Shown here one piece after another: positions 15,001 through 24,386 of a stretch of DNA of 64,000 nucleotides. How positions within the stretch are numbered: the first letter of the stretch is position 1; each line of letters starts with the position of its first letter. The stretch spans positions 237,675 through 301,674 of the forward strand of contig NZ_AUXY01000035.1 in NCBI RefSeq assembly GCF_001625695.1. Reading direction: 5' to 3'. The stretch is from Pseudoalteromonas luteoviolacea H33-S. GTDB lineage: Bacteria > Pseudomonadota > Gammaproteobacteria > Enterobacterales > Alteromonadaceae. The position numbers were made by a program, and so were the translations under genes. Below the pieces are notes generated by a model. That model was not told the origin of the DNA, made no database searches, and worked only from the letters and a program-made list of their open reading frames with translations.

Positions 15001-17574
15001 GTAGCTTTTCTCAGGGTAAAACACACCAACGGCAAAAAACTCACAATGCAAGATATCGCTTAGGTGCGTGTAAATGGTTTCGCTGATCACATGCATATCG
15101 TAAGTAGCGGCAACTTCTTTGCCTACTTCGCCTAGAACTACAATGTCGCGCGTACGCTTTGCAATTTTACGCTCTAACTCAATGCTATTTTCACGTAACT
15201 GCCTAACTCTCAGCCAAAACCCAAGCAGTAAAGCAATCACGACTATGACCGGCATAGAAACTTGAAACCACAGGGTTTGATACCATGCTGGCACGCTTAT
15301 CACCTTAAGCTCAATCCCAACCTGATTCCAAACACCATGATTATTGCTCCCCTGCACCCTAAAGCGATATTCTCCAGGGGGAAGCTCTCGGTAGTTAACA
15401 ATATGCTCTGGTGTAATATCACTCCATTTATCATGATACCCCACCAACCAAGTACGATATCGGTTATCATCTGTTGCTTGAAAGTCCAGTGCAGCAAAGT
15501 GAATTGATAAATTTTTATCTTGATGGCCTAAGCGAATTTCGCCACTGTCAATTTCGATAGGATTACCATCGACAAAAGCCTGTGTAAATGCAACTGGGGG
15601 TGCACTGGTATTGACTTTGACATCTTTTGGGTTAAATCCCGTGATACCATCAATGCTGCCAAACAAAATTTGCTCGTCAGAGATGATAAAGGAGCGCGCC
15701 AAAAAGTGATGGTTTATCAAACCATCATTGGTGGTAAATTGATGAAAAATGCCGTAAATCGGATCGAACTTAAATACACCGCTGGCGCTGGCAAACCATA
15801 AAAAACCCTCTTTATCTTGGGCTATCGATTGCACGGCAAAATTTACCTGTGAGGCGGTATTGTCGTACTGTTTAAATTGTTGGGTCGCAATATCAAAACG
15901 CGTGATCCCTAAATTAGTAGCCAGCCAAATATAGTCGCCTTGCTGCATGACATGACTGACATAATTTCCATTGGGTCCTACTTGTTCGCCATGGGCGGTA
16001 TATTGTTCGAAGTTGGAGGTAGCAGGATTAAGCCTAAACACCCCCTCTCCATCGCTACCTGCCCATATGTACCCTTCACTGTCATGAAATGTAAACTCTA
16101 GATCTTGCCCTTCGAGAAAATGTACGATTGCGTTATTACCCGCTTCCAGCTTTGTTAAGCCACTTCGTCCAGATAGGACTAACCACATACTGCCCTGCTT
16201 ATCAAAACTAATGTGCTCTACAGAGCGGCGAGAATCCTCTAGCCATGACAGTGGAACTATGCTCAAAGATTTATTATCTTCATCAACACGATACACACCA
16301 AAACTTGTCGCAGCAAACAGTTGCCCATTAAGATCTCGAGCCATACTGTGTACACGTAATCGGTAGTTTCCCTGTAAGGTTTTTTCATCTGCAAATGGCG
16401 TGAACTGAGACTGACCATCAAAATGCACCAAGCCACGGCCTGTGCCAAGCCACACACCGCCCGTTTTGGCCTGTTCGATTGTCAGAACTTGATTGAATAG
16501 CCCTGAGAGTAACTGCTCACTTAAGAAATTTTGCCACGAAATAAACGCTGGAGGATTTGGAAAAACTTTTTGCACGCCGGAGTAGCGCGTAGCTGCCCAT
16601 AATAAGCCGCTGTCATCAATCAAGATTTGTCTCACATCTCGATTTTGTAATAAGGTGAGCTCACCGTTTTCAATCACAGGCACAAATTGATTTTCTCGGG
16701 GCGCAAAACGATAAACTCCGGCAAAAGTCGCCAATAATATATCTTCATTAAAATGATGTAAGCGCGTCACGCTTGGCAATGCACCTGATGGAATATTATA
16801 AATTCGATACTCGGCGGTTTCCGGATTGAACAAGCCAAAACTGGTGCGAGTCGCTACCCATACCCTTCCTAAGGTATCGACTGATACCTGACGCACCTCT
16901 GCATGATCCAAAGAATTAGCTGCCACGCCAAAACCCTTAAATTGGCCAGTATCTCTGTCTAATCGGTACAAACCATTGGAGGTCCCTACCCAAATACCGC
17001 CTTTATTGTCTTCACTGATACTCCAAACCCGATCACTGCCCAAGCTATATGGATTATCTTGCTGCATCACGAAGCGCTCAAAACTTTGCTGATCTTCTTT
17101 TAAACGGTTGAGGCCACCGCCATTTGTGCCCACCCACAAGGTACCGTCTCGGCTTTCGAATAGCGTTTGTACTTTATTTGCGCCCAGTGAATGTGGGTTT
17201 GCCTCATCATATTTAAAATGGACAAATTGCTGCTTATCCCGATTAAATAAGTTTAACCCGCCGCCCCAAGTACCCGCCCAAAGCCGTCCCTGTTTATCAA
17301 ACAAAAGCGCCCCAACACTGTTTGCAGAGAGGGAACTGTTGTCATTCGGATCATGGTTAAAACTGACAAATTGATAGCCGTCGTAGCGCTTTACTCCATC
17401 TGCACTGCCAAACCACATAAACCCTTGGGGATCTTTTGATACCGCGTAAATCTGCGGGTTAGCCAACCCGTTATAAGCGGAGATAGCCTCTACTTTAACC
17501 TCAGTGGTGCCTCTGGCACTTCCTACAAACACACATAAAACTAGCAAAACAAAATACAGCCGCCAAAGGCGCAT
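12040..17574 (-). CDS. Giant hybrid sensor histidine kinase (propeller sensor, GAF, PAS, kinase, two receivers, Hpt)
   Basis: 1844 residues, with AAGGAGTCAGAT before ATG. The signal peptide is at about 1-22. A periplasmic two-component-regulator propeller follows (about 30-680; repeats such as GLLFDKQGRLWAGTWGGGL), then a Y_Y_Y domain (about 690-760) and one membrane helix (about 770-790). The cytoplasm holds a GAF-like domain, a PAS domain, and HisKA with H1132 in HEIRTPMN. HATPase_c has an N box and GGTGLGLAI. Receiver 1 is divergent (FIDMRVEQ), receiver 2 has D1551 in LMDCQMPVMDG, and the Hpt has H1699 in AHTLKGTAGN. All steps of an internal His-Asp-His phosphorelay are present. The final response regulator is not obvious; the divergent 17819-19339 protein is the nearest candidate. 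Related propeller sensors often sense glycans. Confidence 0.93.
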   Translation of the reverse strand: MRLWRLYFVLLVLCVFVGSARGTTEVKVEAISAYNGLANPQIYAVSKDPQGFMWFGSADGVKRYDGYQFVSFNHDPNDNSSLSANSVGALLFDKQGRLWAGTWGGGLNLFNRDKQQFVHFKYDEANPHSLGANKVQTLFESRDGTLWVGTNGGGLNRLKEDQQSFERFVMQQDNPYSLGSDRVWSISEDNKGGIWVGTSNGLYRLDRDTGQFKGFGVAANSLDHAEVRQVSVDTLGRVWVATRTSFGLFNPETAEYRIYNIPSGALPSVTRLHHFNEDILLATFAGVYRFAPRENQFVPVIENGELTLLQNRDVRQILIDDSGLLWAATRYSGVQKVFPNPPAFISWQNFLSEQLLSGLFNQVLTIEQAKTGGVWLGTGRGLVHFDGQSQFTPFADEKTLQGNYRLRVHSMARDLNGQLFAATSFGVYRVDEDNKSLSIVPLSWLEDSRRSVEHISFDKQGSMWLVLSGRSGLTKLEAGNNAIVHFLEGQDLEFTFHDSEGYIWAGSDGEGVFRLNPATSNFEQYTAHGEQVGPNGNYVSHVMQQGDYIWLATNLGITRFDIATQQFKQYDNTASQVNFAVQSIAQDKEGFLWFASASGVFKFDPIYGIFHQFTTNDGLINHHFLARSFIISDEQILFGSIDGITGFNPKDVKVNTSAPPVAFTQAFVDGNPIEIDSGEIRLGHQDKNLSIHFAALDFQATDDNRYRTWLVGYHDKWSDITPEHIVNYRELPPGEYRFRVQGSNNHGVWNQVGIELKVISVPAWYQTLWFQVSMPVIVVIALLLGFWLRVRQLRENSIELERKIAKRTRDIVVLGEVGKEVAATYDMHVISETIYTHLSDILHCEFFAVGVFYPEKSYIDYIYAMQQGELYEALESHTKVVSSADVYCVSSGQEFYAASDESWQKVGLKACNNLYGEQTKSVFCAPLIVDGKVIGVFTVQSNKPRAYKEVHLNVLRSVANHIAVALANSLSYSELKEAEQRLDLAMQGANAGTWEWDCQSDLLVTNGIWSTMLGYQEGELELRYGNTIKRWRELIHPDDVAVVESALQAHLSKQSDTYRCELRMKTASGEWKWILSMGQSVFVNQDNRRKEMFGIHMDISDSKGLEAALKQAKERAESATQAKSDFLSNMSHEIRTPMNAIIGMSYLALETELNFKQRNYVEKIHRSAESLLGIINDILDFSKIEAGKLDIEQVEFSIEETLRSCLDLIAVKAKEKGLELCAHIDPNVPSKLIGDPLRLSQILLNLGSNAVKFTEQGGEVLVDVRVEQQLAGELTLKFAVVDSGIGMTQEQQAKLFSSFSQADTSTTRKYGGTGLGLAICKKLVELMQGEIHCQSAQGVGSTFSFTLVLDDALCEPVALEKLPATQALIIDDNFSSSRYLGSCLSRFEIESRSVSSADMTDLGDLLLPVDMVFIDMRVEQADGYLQQVQQAKPAMPCILMPLYEAQNVDAYLKHIERGSYLLKPFLADDVYSAMQRAFGFIEQPAEQSHEHDEQAHQLAGARLLLVEDNDLNQELAVTLLTSKGIEVDVAEHGQQALEMLEKSTFDGVLMDCQMPVMDGYTATRKIREQSQFESLPVIAMTASVMMDNQDAALACGMNDIISKPLNIEKMFATLRKWISVSKPPKTDTEQPQIAMDDTDYPNIEGIDTGIAKSISQGDSALFKRLLKRFVDRQQHFHAHFEEALEQQHTDPDAPMRCAHTLKGTAGNIGATQVQAAAGELEQLCADKQPHASALNQVHEKLEPLIFAIQQVLNNQSNEVKSPSPQSSALTEQQVAQMLEQLTVLLEDYDTDAIDLVSELLPVYEGTKFVDAFQQLVSLIDDYDFDAAKALLAKIQPELMVSEQV

Positions 17575-17818
17575 ATCTGACTCCTTGAATCATCTGAATG
17601 ACACACTAAATCTTAAGGTTTCACCACGCCCAATTAGCATAGTGCGTACTTTTCAAATTGGGTAAGTGTATGCATAATTATTAGACACTTTTCGATAACA
17701 TGTGCAAAATAAGAAGAAGTTAATTTTTGTCTATCAATCACTCAGTTATGCAGTCGCGTGCTAAGGACAGTCAATTAGCCAGTAATTCTCATTAAGCAAA
17801 TTTGACGCGGAGAGCTCA

Positions 17819-19339
17819 ATGACTTGGAGTGATAACCCTCAACCACTGACTGTGTTAATTGTGGAACCTCATGAAACCATCCGTTCCATGATAGCCAGTA
17901 CGGCAAAAAAACTGGCGCCAAGCGTCACCGTTGTGCAAAGCTCTAACGGCGTAGATGCGAGAGAAAAACTCAATTACAACGACATACAACTAATCATCTC
18001 AGAGTGGAAACTGCCAAAGCTCGATGGCATTTCATTATTGCAATATGTGCGTAGTAACCCGCGCACAGCCCAGATCCCATTTGTTATGACGTCCGCCACC
18101 ATAGATCAAGGCAATGTAATGCAAGCGATTCAATGCGGCGTATCCGAGTACATAGTCAAACCCTTCTCAAGTCAAATTCTGCTATCCCGTTTACAACGTG
18201 CATTGAGTAAGCCTGTTCGTCCCATGAAAGCCGAGGCGACTGAGCAAACAGAACAAAAAGAACACATTACACAAGTCTTAGTGGTTGATGATGTTGCTGA
18301 TAACATTAAAGTGATCAGTGATATTTTGCGTAAAGATTACAAAGTAAAAGCGGCACTGAACGGTAAAAAAGCACTTCAAATATGCGCAATGGAGCCGCAG
18401 CCTGATTTGGTACTGCTGGATATTATGATGCCAGATATGGATGGTATTGAAGTGTGCAAACGCCTTAAAGCCGATCCTAATACGCAACATATTACGGTGA
18501 TATTTTTATCTGCATTAGAGCAAACAGAGCATATCGTAAAAGGATTAGAATTAGGGGCTGTTGATTACATTACCAAACCTGCCAATCCCTCTATTGTTCG
18601 TTCTCGGGTAAAAGCCCACTGCCGTGCCATCGACTCTAATCGCCTCATGCGTGCACAAATTGATACCATGATGGAAAATGCAAAACTGAGAGATCAATTT
18701 GATACGGTAAACCAACAAGAAGTCGTTAACCCCATTAAAGAAATCCAAACCGCCAGCAACGCGCTATCAACCCATTTAAATGACCCGCAAAAAGCACAGC
18801 AATATTTAGACTTTATTCAGCAAAACTGCCAGCAATTGCAGTCACACCTAGATAATATGCAAGCGCTGCAAAAAATTGAACGTAACGAATATCCTTACAA
18901 CCCGTCGTCACTGTCAGTCAATAGCATTCTCGATAAAGTGATATTGGGATTAAGTCACATCATCTCCAAGCAGCAAATAAAAATAGCCAATACCGTGCCT
19001 GATGGCTTGCAAGTAAAAGCGGAGCAGTCATTGTTGTTCGCTGTATTTACCCACCTGCTACAAAATGCACTCGAAGCCTCATCAAAAGACAAAGCAGTCA
19101 CAGTCAGTGCACAAAGTGACAATCAATTTCATACCATCGAAATACACAACTCAGATGCGATTGCTCAGCCGATTCGACAAAACTTTTTAGACAAGTTTGT
19201 ATCTCATGGTAAGGGAGCTCGTTCAGGCCTAGGTACATACACCGCCAAACTGCTCACTGAGCAGCAAAAAGGCTACATCGAGTATCGCAGCGATGAGCAA
19301 TCAGGCACCTCTGTCTTTGTCAGTATCCCCATGGCGTAA
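17819..19339 (+). CDS. Two-receiver protein with degenerate histidine-kinase-like C-terminus
   Basis: 506 residues. Receiver 1 (about 10-130) has Glu at the phospho-acceptor position (E62 in ISEWKLPKLDG). Receiver 2 (about 155-275) is canonical with D201 in LLDIMMPDMDG and K in YITKPA. A helical region (about 290-350) sits where HisKA would be, but the H box reads QQEVVNPIKEI with no His. The HATPase-like region (about 395-506) keeps an N box (LLQNALEAS) and SGLGTYTAKLL but lacks the DxGxG box. It is therefore likely not an autokinase; it may be a phosphate sink, scaffold or partner-controlled regulator. It is divergent from the giant kinase, with 244 bases between them. Confidence 0.88.
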   Translation: MTWSDNPQPLTVLIVEPHETIRSMIASTAKKLAPSVTVVQSSNGVDAREKLNYNDIQLIISEWKLPKLDGISLLQYVRSNPRTAQIPFVMTSATIDQGNVMQAIQCGVSEYIVKPFSSQILLSRLQRALSKPVRPMKAEATEQTEQKEHITQVLVVDDVADNIKVISDILRKDYKVKAALNGKKALQICAMEPQPDLVLLDIMMPDMDGIEVCKRLKADPNTQHITVIFLSALEQTEHIVKGLELGAVDYITKPANPSIVRSRVKAHCRAIDSNRLMRAQIDTMMENAKLRDQFDTVNQQEVVNPIKEIQTASNALSTHLNDPQKAQQYLDFIQQNCQQLQSHLDNMQALQKIERNEYPYNPSSLSVNSILDKVILGLSHIISKQQIKIANTVPDGLQVKAEQSLLFAVFTHLLQNALEASSKDKAVTVSAQSDNQFHTIEIHNSDAIAQPIRQNFLDKFVSHGKGARSGLGTYTAKLLTEQQKGYIEYRSDEQSGTSVFVSIPMA

Positions 19340-19343
19340 TCGT

Positions 19344-21074
19344 TTATTGACCAAGTGGCAGATTTAAAGGCTTTACCACATCGGCGCTTGAGTCTAACCA
19401 TGGGATCTGAATATGGCTGGGAAAGTCATCGCTATGTAATATGCGTATCTCAGCGGCTTGCGCATTTGCCATGGTATGAAAGGCGACGGGTAATCCACTA
19501 TTAAAGTGTTTTTGTTGATGCCACTTTGATGAGCGAACGAGAAACCGTAATTTACACCCCTGATTAATCTCTCTTGCGACCCAATCAAAATCATCAAATT
19601 TGACCGTGAAAGGCACATTGATAGGGGTTGAAACAGGTGAGGATAGCGTATCTCTATACTTAATGCGCCGCTGTGCTTGGCTCAAAAAACGCATTGCGCT
19701 ATCTGGGCAGGCTTCAAAAGCCTCTAGATATACATCGGTATCGGCAACATTTATGCTAAGCCAAATGTGCGCCTCAAATTGACCAAATAGTACTTTATTT
19801 TGCTCCAGTGCCGGAGTTTCAAACGCTGCATAACTGCGTTGCTCGCTCGGTAAGTCCACCGAGCCTGTCATATCAAATTCCTTAGGCAAAGTAATCTCTT
19901 TTTTTGGATCATAGTTATAACTGCTGTATGGTACTGGACTAACGCTATGTTCCCCCTGATTTATTAGCATGCTTTGTAAAGAGACAAGTTCTATATTGGA
20001 GCCGGATCCCAGGCTATGCTGACCAAGCCACTGTCCTTTACTTTGTATGTACTGGATCACCGGCAGGTTTAAGTAATCAGGCTTGTTTTTCCCTTTCAAT
20101 GCCCAATTAAACCAATCTAAATAAACCTTTGGCATATCAAGCATAGATTGGGGCTTAAACTGCGCTTGATGTACCTGCCTTTTAGGCATTCTCGTGCCAC
20201 TATGATCCCAAGGCCCCATGATTAAAGAGTGTTGCTCAAACGCCTGTTGTTTTGCCCATTGCTGATGGTTTTTATAATATTTTAAAGTGCCTCGCTGATC
20301 GCCATCATAATGACCTGTTATCGACAAAATCGGCATTGATATTTCAGTATAATCACTCCGCTCTGGCACCATATTTTGCCAATATTTATCGTAATTTGGG
20401 CGCGCTAGCCAAGCTTGATAGACCTTGGATAAATGACTGTTATATTTATCTAAATCTTTAAATGCTGTGCCATTATTTTTTTGCTGTAAATATGCATTGC
20501 TCCAACCATCTCCTGAGCCATAGCGCTTACTCTCATCTTTGGATAGCACAAAGTCCAACCACGATATCGCGTAATCAGAAAAGATATTGTTTCTTATGGG
20601 AAAATCATATCCCGGATACACAGATGCAATGGCAACCATAGAGTGTAGTGAAGGCGGTCGGTATTTCTGTATCGCCCACTGCGCAAAACCTCGATATGAA
20701 CCACCTAAAGTCCCGACTTTACCATTACTTAGTGGGTACTGAGCCAAATACTCAATGACATCGTAACCATCGTTCCCTTCATCAATAAAAGGCACAAATT
20801 GTCCAGTAGAATCGCCCAAACCTCTGCTATCTACCGCAACAAATATATAGTCATGTTGACTAAAGTATTCACCTCTCGACTTAGCTTCAGCTCGTCCATA
20901 AGGGGTAAATTGCACAATGACTGGAAACTTCTTAACTTGATCTTGGCCTTGTTCAGGCAAATATAGCGTGGCCGCCAATTGGGTGTTATCACGAAGCGGG
21001 ATGAAAATATCTGTGGCAGCTAAAGGCGAAAATTGAACGCCCATAAAAAGAATAAACAATGCCAAAGCTCTCAT
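19344..21074 (-). CDS. CocE/NonD-type hydrolase (X-Pro dipeptidyl-peptidase S15-like)
   Basis: 576 residues with a signal peptide (about 1-20, ending PLAAT). The alpha/beta hydrolase domain has the S15/CocE nucleophile motif GGSYRGF, an acid in GHYDGDQRG and a His in GPWDHSG. The C-terminal half is the jelly-roll domain typical of the family (about 330-570). Members cleave X-Pro dipeptides or esters; the exported location suggests nutrient processing or detoxification. It is tail-to-tail with the receiver protein, with only 4 bases between the stop codons. Confidence 0.9.
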   Translation of the reverse strand: MRALALFILFMGVQFSPLAATDIFIPLRDNTQLAATLYLPEQGQDQVKKFPVIVQFTPYGRAEAKSRGEYFSQHDYIFVAVDSRGLGDSTGQFVPFIDEGNDGYDVIEYLAQYPLSNGKVGTLGGSYRGFAQWAIQKYRPPSLHSMVAIASVYPGYDFPIRNNIFSDYAISWLDFVLSKDESKRYGSGDGWSNAYLQQKNNGTAFKDLDKYNSHLSKVYQAWLARPNYDKYWQNMVPERSDYTEISMPILSITGHYDGDQRGTLKYYKNHQQWAKQQAFEQHSLIMGPWDHSGTRMPKRQVHQAQFKPQSMLDMPKVYLDWFNWALKGKNKPDYLNLPVIQYIQSKGQWLGQHSLGSGSNIELVSLQSMLINQGEHSVSPVPYSSYNYDPKKEITLPKEFDMTGSVDLPSEQRSYAAFETPALEQNKVLFGQFEAHIWLSINVADTDVYLEAFEACPDSAMRFLSQAQRRIKYRDTLSSPVSTPINVPFTVKFDDFDWVAREINQGCKLRFLVRSSKWHQQKHFNSGLPVAFHTMANAQAAEIRILHSDDFPSHIQIPWLDSSADVVKPLNLPLGQ

Positions 21075-21282
21075 AATCAGTCCCTAAAAAACACCCTAAT
21101 AGATATGATATAACACATCAAAAATAACGAGGCAAATTTATCCGAATAGACTGAAACATCAAACTTTACGCCCACCAATGTGACTTTTGCATACGTATTC
21201 AGCACAGTTCTTCGCCAAACATGCTAGGTTAAAATTAAACTGGACAAAAAACACCCCAAGTGAACCTGCAAGGACATGCGAT

Positions 21283-23397
21283 ATGATAAAAAACATTCAA
21301 CCCCAAACCTTTTACTCTCCAACTGCTGCACAATATCTGCTTGGCGGCGCGCTACTCTGCTGTACGCCAACGTTATGTTTGGCAACCGATGATGTGATGT
21401 TACAAGGCTTTTATTGGGATGTGCCTGTAGATGAAAAAAACAAAAATGGCATTTGGTGGGATCATTTAACTGAGCAGGCACCCAGCTTATCCCGTGCGGG
21501 TTTTTCCAGCATTTGGATCCCGCCACCTTCTAAAGGTAATTGGGGGATCATCGATATGGGCTATGGTGTATACGACCATTATGATCTTGGCCGTTACTTG
21601 CAAAAAGGCAGTATTGAAACGCGTTTTGGCAGCCAAAGTGAGCTAACAAATATGATCAATACCATGCAACACCATCAAATCGAAGTCTATGCAGATGTGG
21701 TACTCAATCATATCTACAGCAATGAACAAGACAGTGAAATTAACCCTGCGGTCAAAGCATATGCCATGAGCAAAGCCCACCAACATCAGCACGTTGCTTA
21801 CCCTAGTAATGAAATTAGCTGGCAACTCAAAGGTGTACATGGGCGAATTTATATTAAGATTCAAGGCTATGGCTCTACCATGCCATGGACGCAACACATC
21901 AGCTCCAGAGGGTATAACCTGAGTATCACCGAGGCTAAAAATACCGTCACATCAACTACGATTTACATAGAGCAAGAACCAAATGACGGTAATTATGCAA
22001 CTACCCGTCCTGGCAGTAACGCTTTTTCTGGTTTAAACACCACACTACGTGGGCGCATTATTGACCAAGCTGATATCGATGAATACTGGTTGGATGTACC
22101 ACACAAAGCGGATTTATATATCAAGCTTAGCGCAAAGCAAGGAGACATAAATAGCCCCACAGCTTGGTTTGATGCGCCACAAAATAATGGCTTTTTACCA
22201 ATCGAAGTGTGGCAACAAGACGCGCCCAATCAAACGGCCCAAAACATCACGCATACACATTTGTATGCTTATACCAATACTCGGATAACCCCACCAGCAA
22301 GACATACCGACGGTAATTACCCCAGTAGCGATGATGGCTGGCAATATGATGACTTTCACCCAGTGAATGGTGATGACTGGTTAGGAGAGCTGGGCAACGA
22401 TGAAGTCATCACCAATACCAAGTTTTTTGGTAATGATACCAATACCTTTTCGCCACGCGTGCAGCAGAAGTTAATTGATTGGGGGAAATGGCTCAAAACA
22501 CAGCATAAATTTGATGGCTTTCGACTCGATTTTGTACGCGGTTTTCAGCCAGAGTTTGCAGCAAAATGGGTCAATAGCTTGCCAAAAAGTCATGGTAAGC
22601 AGCCATTTGTCGTCGCTGAATATTGGGGCGGCGATAGCAGTATTAAGTCATGGATAGAGTCAGTACAAAGCGCGGGGGCAGATATCGATGCGTTTGATTT
22701 CCCTCTAAAATCAGTGCTTACGCAAATGAGCAATCAAGACCAAAGTTTTGATATGCGCGCACTCAATCATGCTGGGCTTGTACGAAATAATCGCGGTAAT
22801 CATCTAGCGGGGACATCAGTGGTCACCTTTGTTGAAAACCACGATACAGGCAAAGAGCATGACAAATGGGTGCATAAAGATCATAAATTGGCCTATGCCT
22901 ATATTTTAACTCATGAGGGAAAGCCCACGGTATTCTACTCCCATTATTTTGCGGTGAAACAGCACGACTATCATGACCCAACCCATACAACGACCGCACC
23001 TGTGAGTTTGCAACAAGATATCAAGCAATTGATGTTCGCTCGTAACACCTATATGGATGGCGGCTTAGTGGTACTTTCCGAGCAAGGTGCCCCGTATGGT
23101 GATGTGCAGCATGTCTATGTTGCAAGACGATTTGGAAAATACAACAAACAAGGTGCCATTGTTGTATTAAACAATCATGACGCCGAACGAAAAGGCGTAT
23201 GGGTGACAACCCATGCAACCGGGTTTAGTGATTTAGTGGGTCAAACGCTCGTGAATGCATTCGATACGAATGACAGAGTCACCATCTACGATGATGGCAG
23301 AGGGTATTTTACGGCGCCCAGCCGAGGTTACACTGTTTATGTGCCGCAGCGAGACTTTGAAGCTTATAGCAACGCACAATCTCGCATCACCGATTAA
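21283..23397 (+). CDS. Secreted GH13 alpha-amylase with a PPC-like insertion
   Basis: About 704 residues from ATG 21283. An earlier ATG at 21187 would put a long hydrophilic tail before the signal peptide. The export signal ends near LCLATDD. The GH13 regions are visible: VYADVVLNH (I), GFRLDF with nucleophile D416 (II), VVAEYW with acid/base E446 (III) and FVENHD with D521 (IV). Between regions I and II, at about residues 205-345, there is an insertion with the pattern of a bacterial pre-peptidase C-terminal domain (EQEPNDGNYA ... LRGRIIDQADIDEYWLDV). The enzyme should hydrolyse alpha-1,4-glucans outside the cell. It is convergent with the LysR gene. Confidence 0.9.
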   Translation: MIKNIQPQTFYSPTAAQYLLGGALLCCTPTLCLATDDVMLQGFYWDVPVDEKNKNGIWWDHLTEQAPSLSRAGFSSIWIPPPSKGNWGIIDMGYGVYDHYDLGRYLQKGSIETRFGSQSELTNMINTMQHHQIEVYADVVLNHIYSNEQDSEINPAVKAYAMSKAHQHQHVAYPSNEISWQLKGVHGRIYIKIQGYGSTMPWTQHISSRGYNLSITEAKNTVTSTTIYIEQEPNDGNYATTRPGSNAFSGLNTTLRGRIIDQADIDEYWLDVPHKADLYIKLSAKQGDINSPTAWFDAPQNNGFLPIEVWQQDAPNQTAQNITHTHLYAYTNTRITPPARHTDGNYPSSDDGWQYDDFHPVNGDDWLGELGNDEVITNTKFFGNDTNTFSPRVQQKLIDWGKWLKTQHKFDGFRLDFVRGFQPEFAAKWVNSLPKSHGKQPFVVAEYWGGDSSIKSWIESVQSAGADIDAFDFPLKSVLTQMSNQDQSFDMRALNHAGLVRNNRGNHLAGTSVVTFVENHDTGKEHDKWVHKDHKLAYAYILTHEGKPTVFYSHYFAVKQHDYHDPTHTTTAPVSLQQDIKQLMFARNTYMDGGLVVLSEQGAPYGDVQHVYVARRFGKYNKQGAIVVLNNHDAERKGVWVTTHATGFSDLVGQTLVNAFDTNDRVTIYDDGRGYFTAPSRGYTVYVPQRDFEAYSNAQSRITD

Positions 23398-23415
23398 AGA
23401 TAATAAAATAACAGA

Positions 23416-24285
23416 CTAGTCCATGCTCTGGGCTAGTTTGTTTTCAATCGCTTGCAAACATACTTTGATACTCATTGGTATTTGCTTATCAAATGTGTGC
23501 AGTGCAAATATCGGATTTGCCTTTAGACTATACTCTGGAAACACTTCACATATTTGCGCTGTGTACTCAGGCAACTTAAAATCCGGCACCAAGCCAATGC
23601 CAGCCCCTTGCGCTATCATGGCGAAGCACGTTTCAAACGTATTTACCTGGCAGCTAGCGCGAGTTGAAAATACTTTTTCCTGCCCTGTGGAAGAGGTAAA
23701 AACATGCTCTATGTGCTGATCTTGCCAAATATTAGCAATATAACGTAATGCTTCAGGAGGCTGCGTTTTTAAGAGTGCTGACGAGCCACACAACACATCT
23801 TTAAATTCCCCCACCCAACGTTGCTTCGCATCGCTGCTTTTCGACCGCCCAACACGAATTGCCAAATCGATATTTTGCGCTTGCAGGTCTAGTTGTTGAT
23901 CATCAGCAACCAGCTCAAGTTCAAGCGCTGGATACTCAATACATACCCCAACCAGAGCGGGCGCGACTAAGGTCGTCATTAGCACGTTCGGTGCGGTTAT
24001 TTTGACCTTGCCTTTGGGCACATCATTAAATTGTGCCGTCTCTAGCCAAGCTAACTGAGCAGTTTGATTAATTAACTTACATTGCTCATAAAACCCCTGT
24101 CCAGCAACAGTTAGGCTTTGCTTACGCGTTGTGCGTCGCAGTAGCATTACCCCAAGCGATTGCTCAAGCTCTTTTAAATGCTGGCTCAATACAGATTTGG
24201 ATAACCCGAGGGCATTGGCGGCAGCTGTAATCGATCCACTTTCAACAATCTGTGCAAACAAAGACATATGCCGCAACTTATTCAT
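23416..24285 (-). CDS. LysR family transcriptional regulator
   Basis: 289 residues. The N-terminal HTH ([41 protein letters not shown]) is typical, followed by a substrate-binding domain starting near [11 protein letters not shown]. It is divergent from the small NTF2-like gene at 24387 with about 100 bases between them, the classic LysR arrangement, so that gene is the likely target. The effector is unknown. Confidence 0.92.
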   Translation of the reverse strand: [289 protein letters not shown]

Positions 24286-24386
24286 TAATTGTTCTCCCAG
24301 ACTAAACTGTGCGTTCTTTTTACCTTGTTTTTTAAATCTAATTAAATCGCTATGCTAAAACAAGTTTAATTTATCGGAGCAATCGA

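Noticed and set aside
15262..15507. Open frames on either strand inside the giant kinase gene
   Set aside because: They overlap a continuous, well-supported domain structure in the kinase frame and have no family resemblance.
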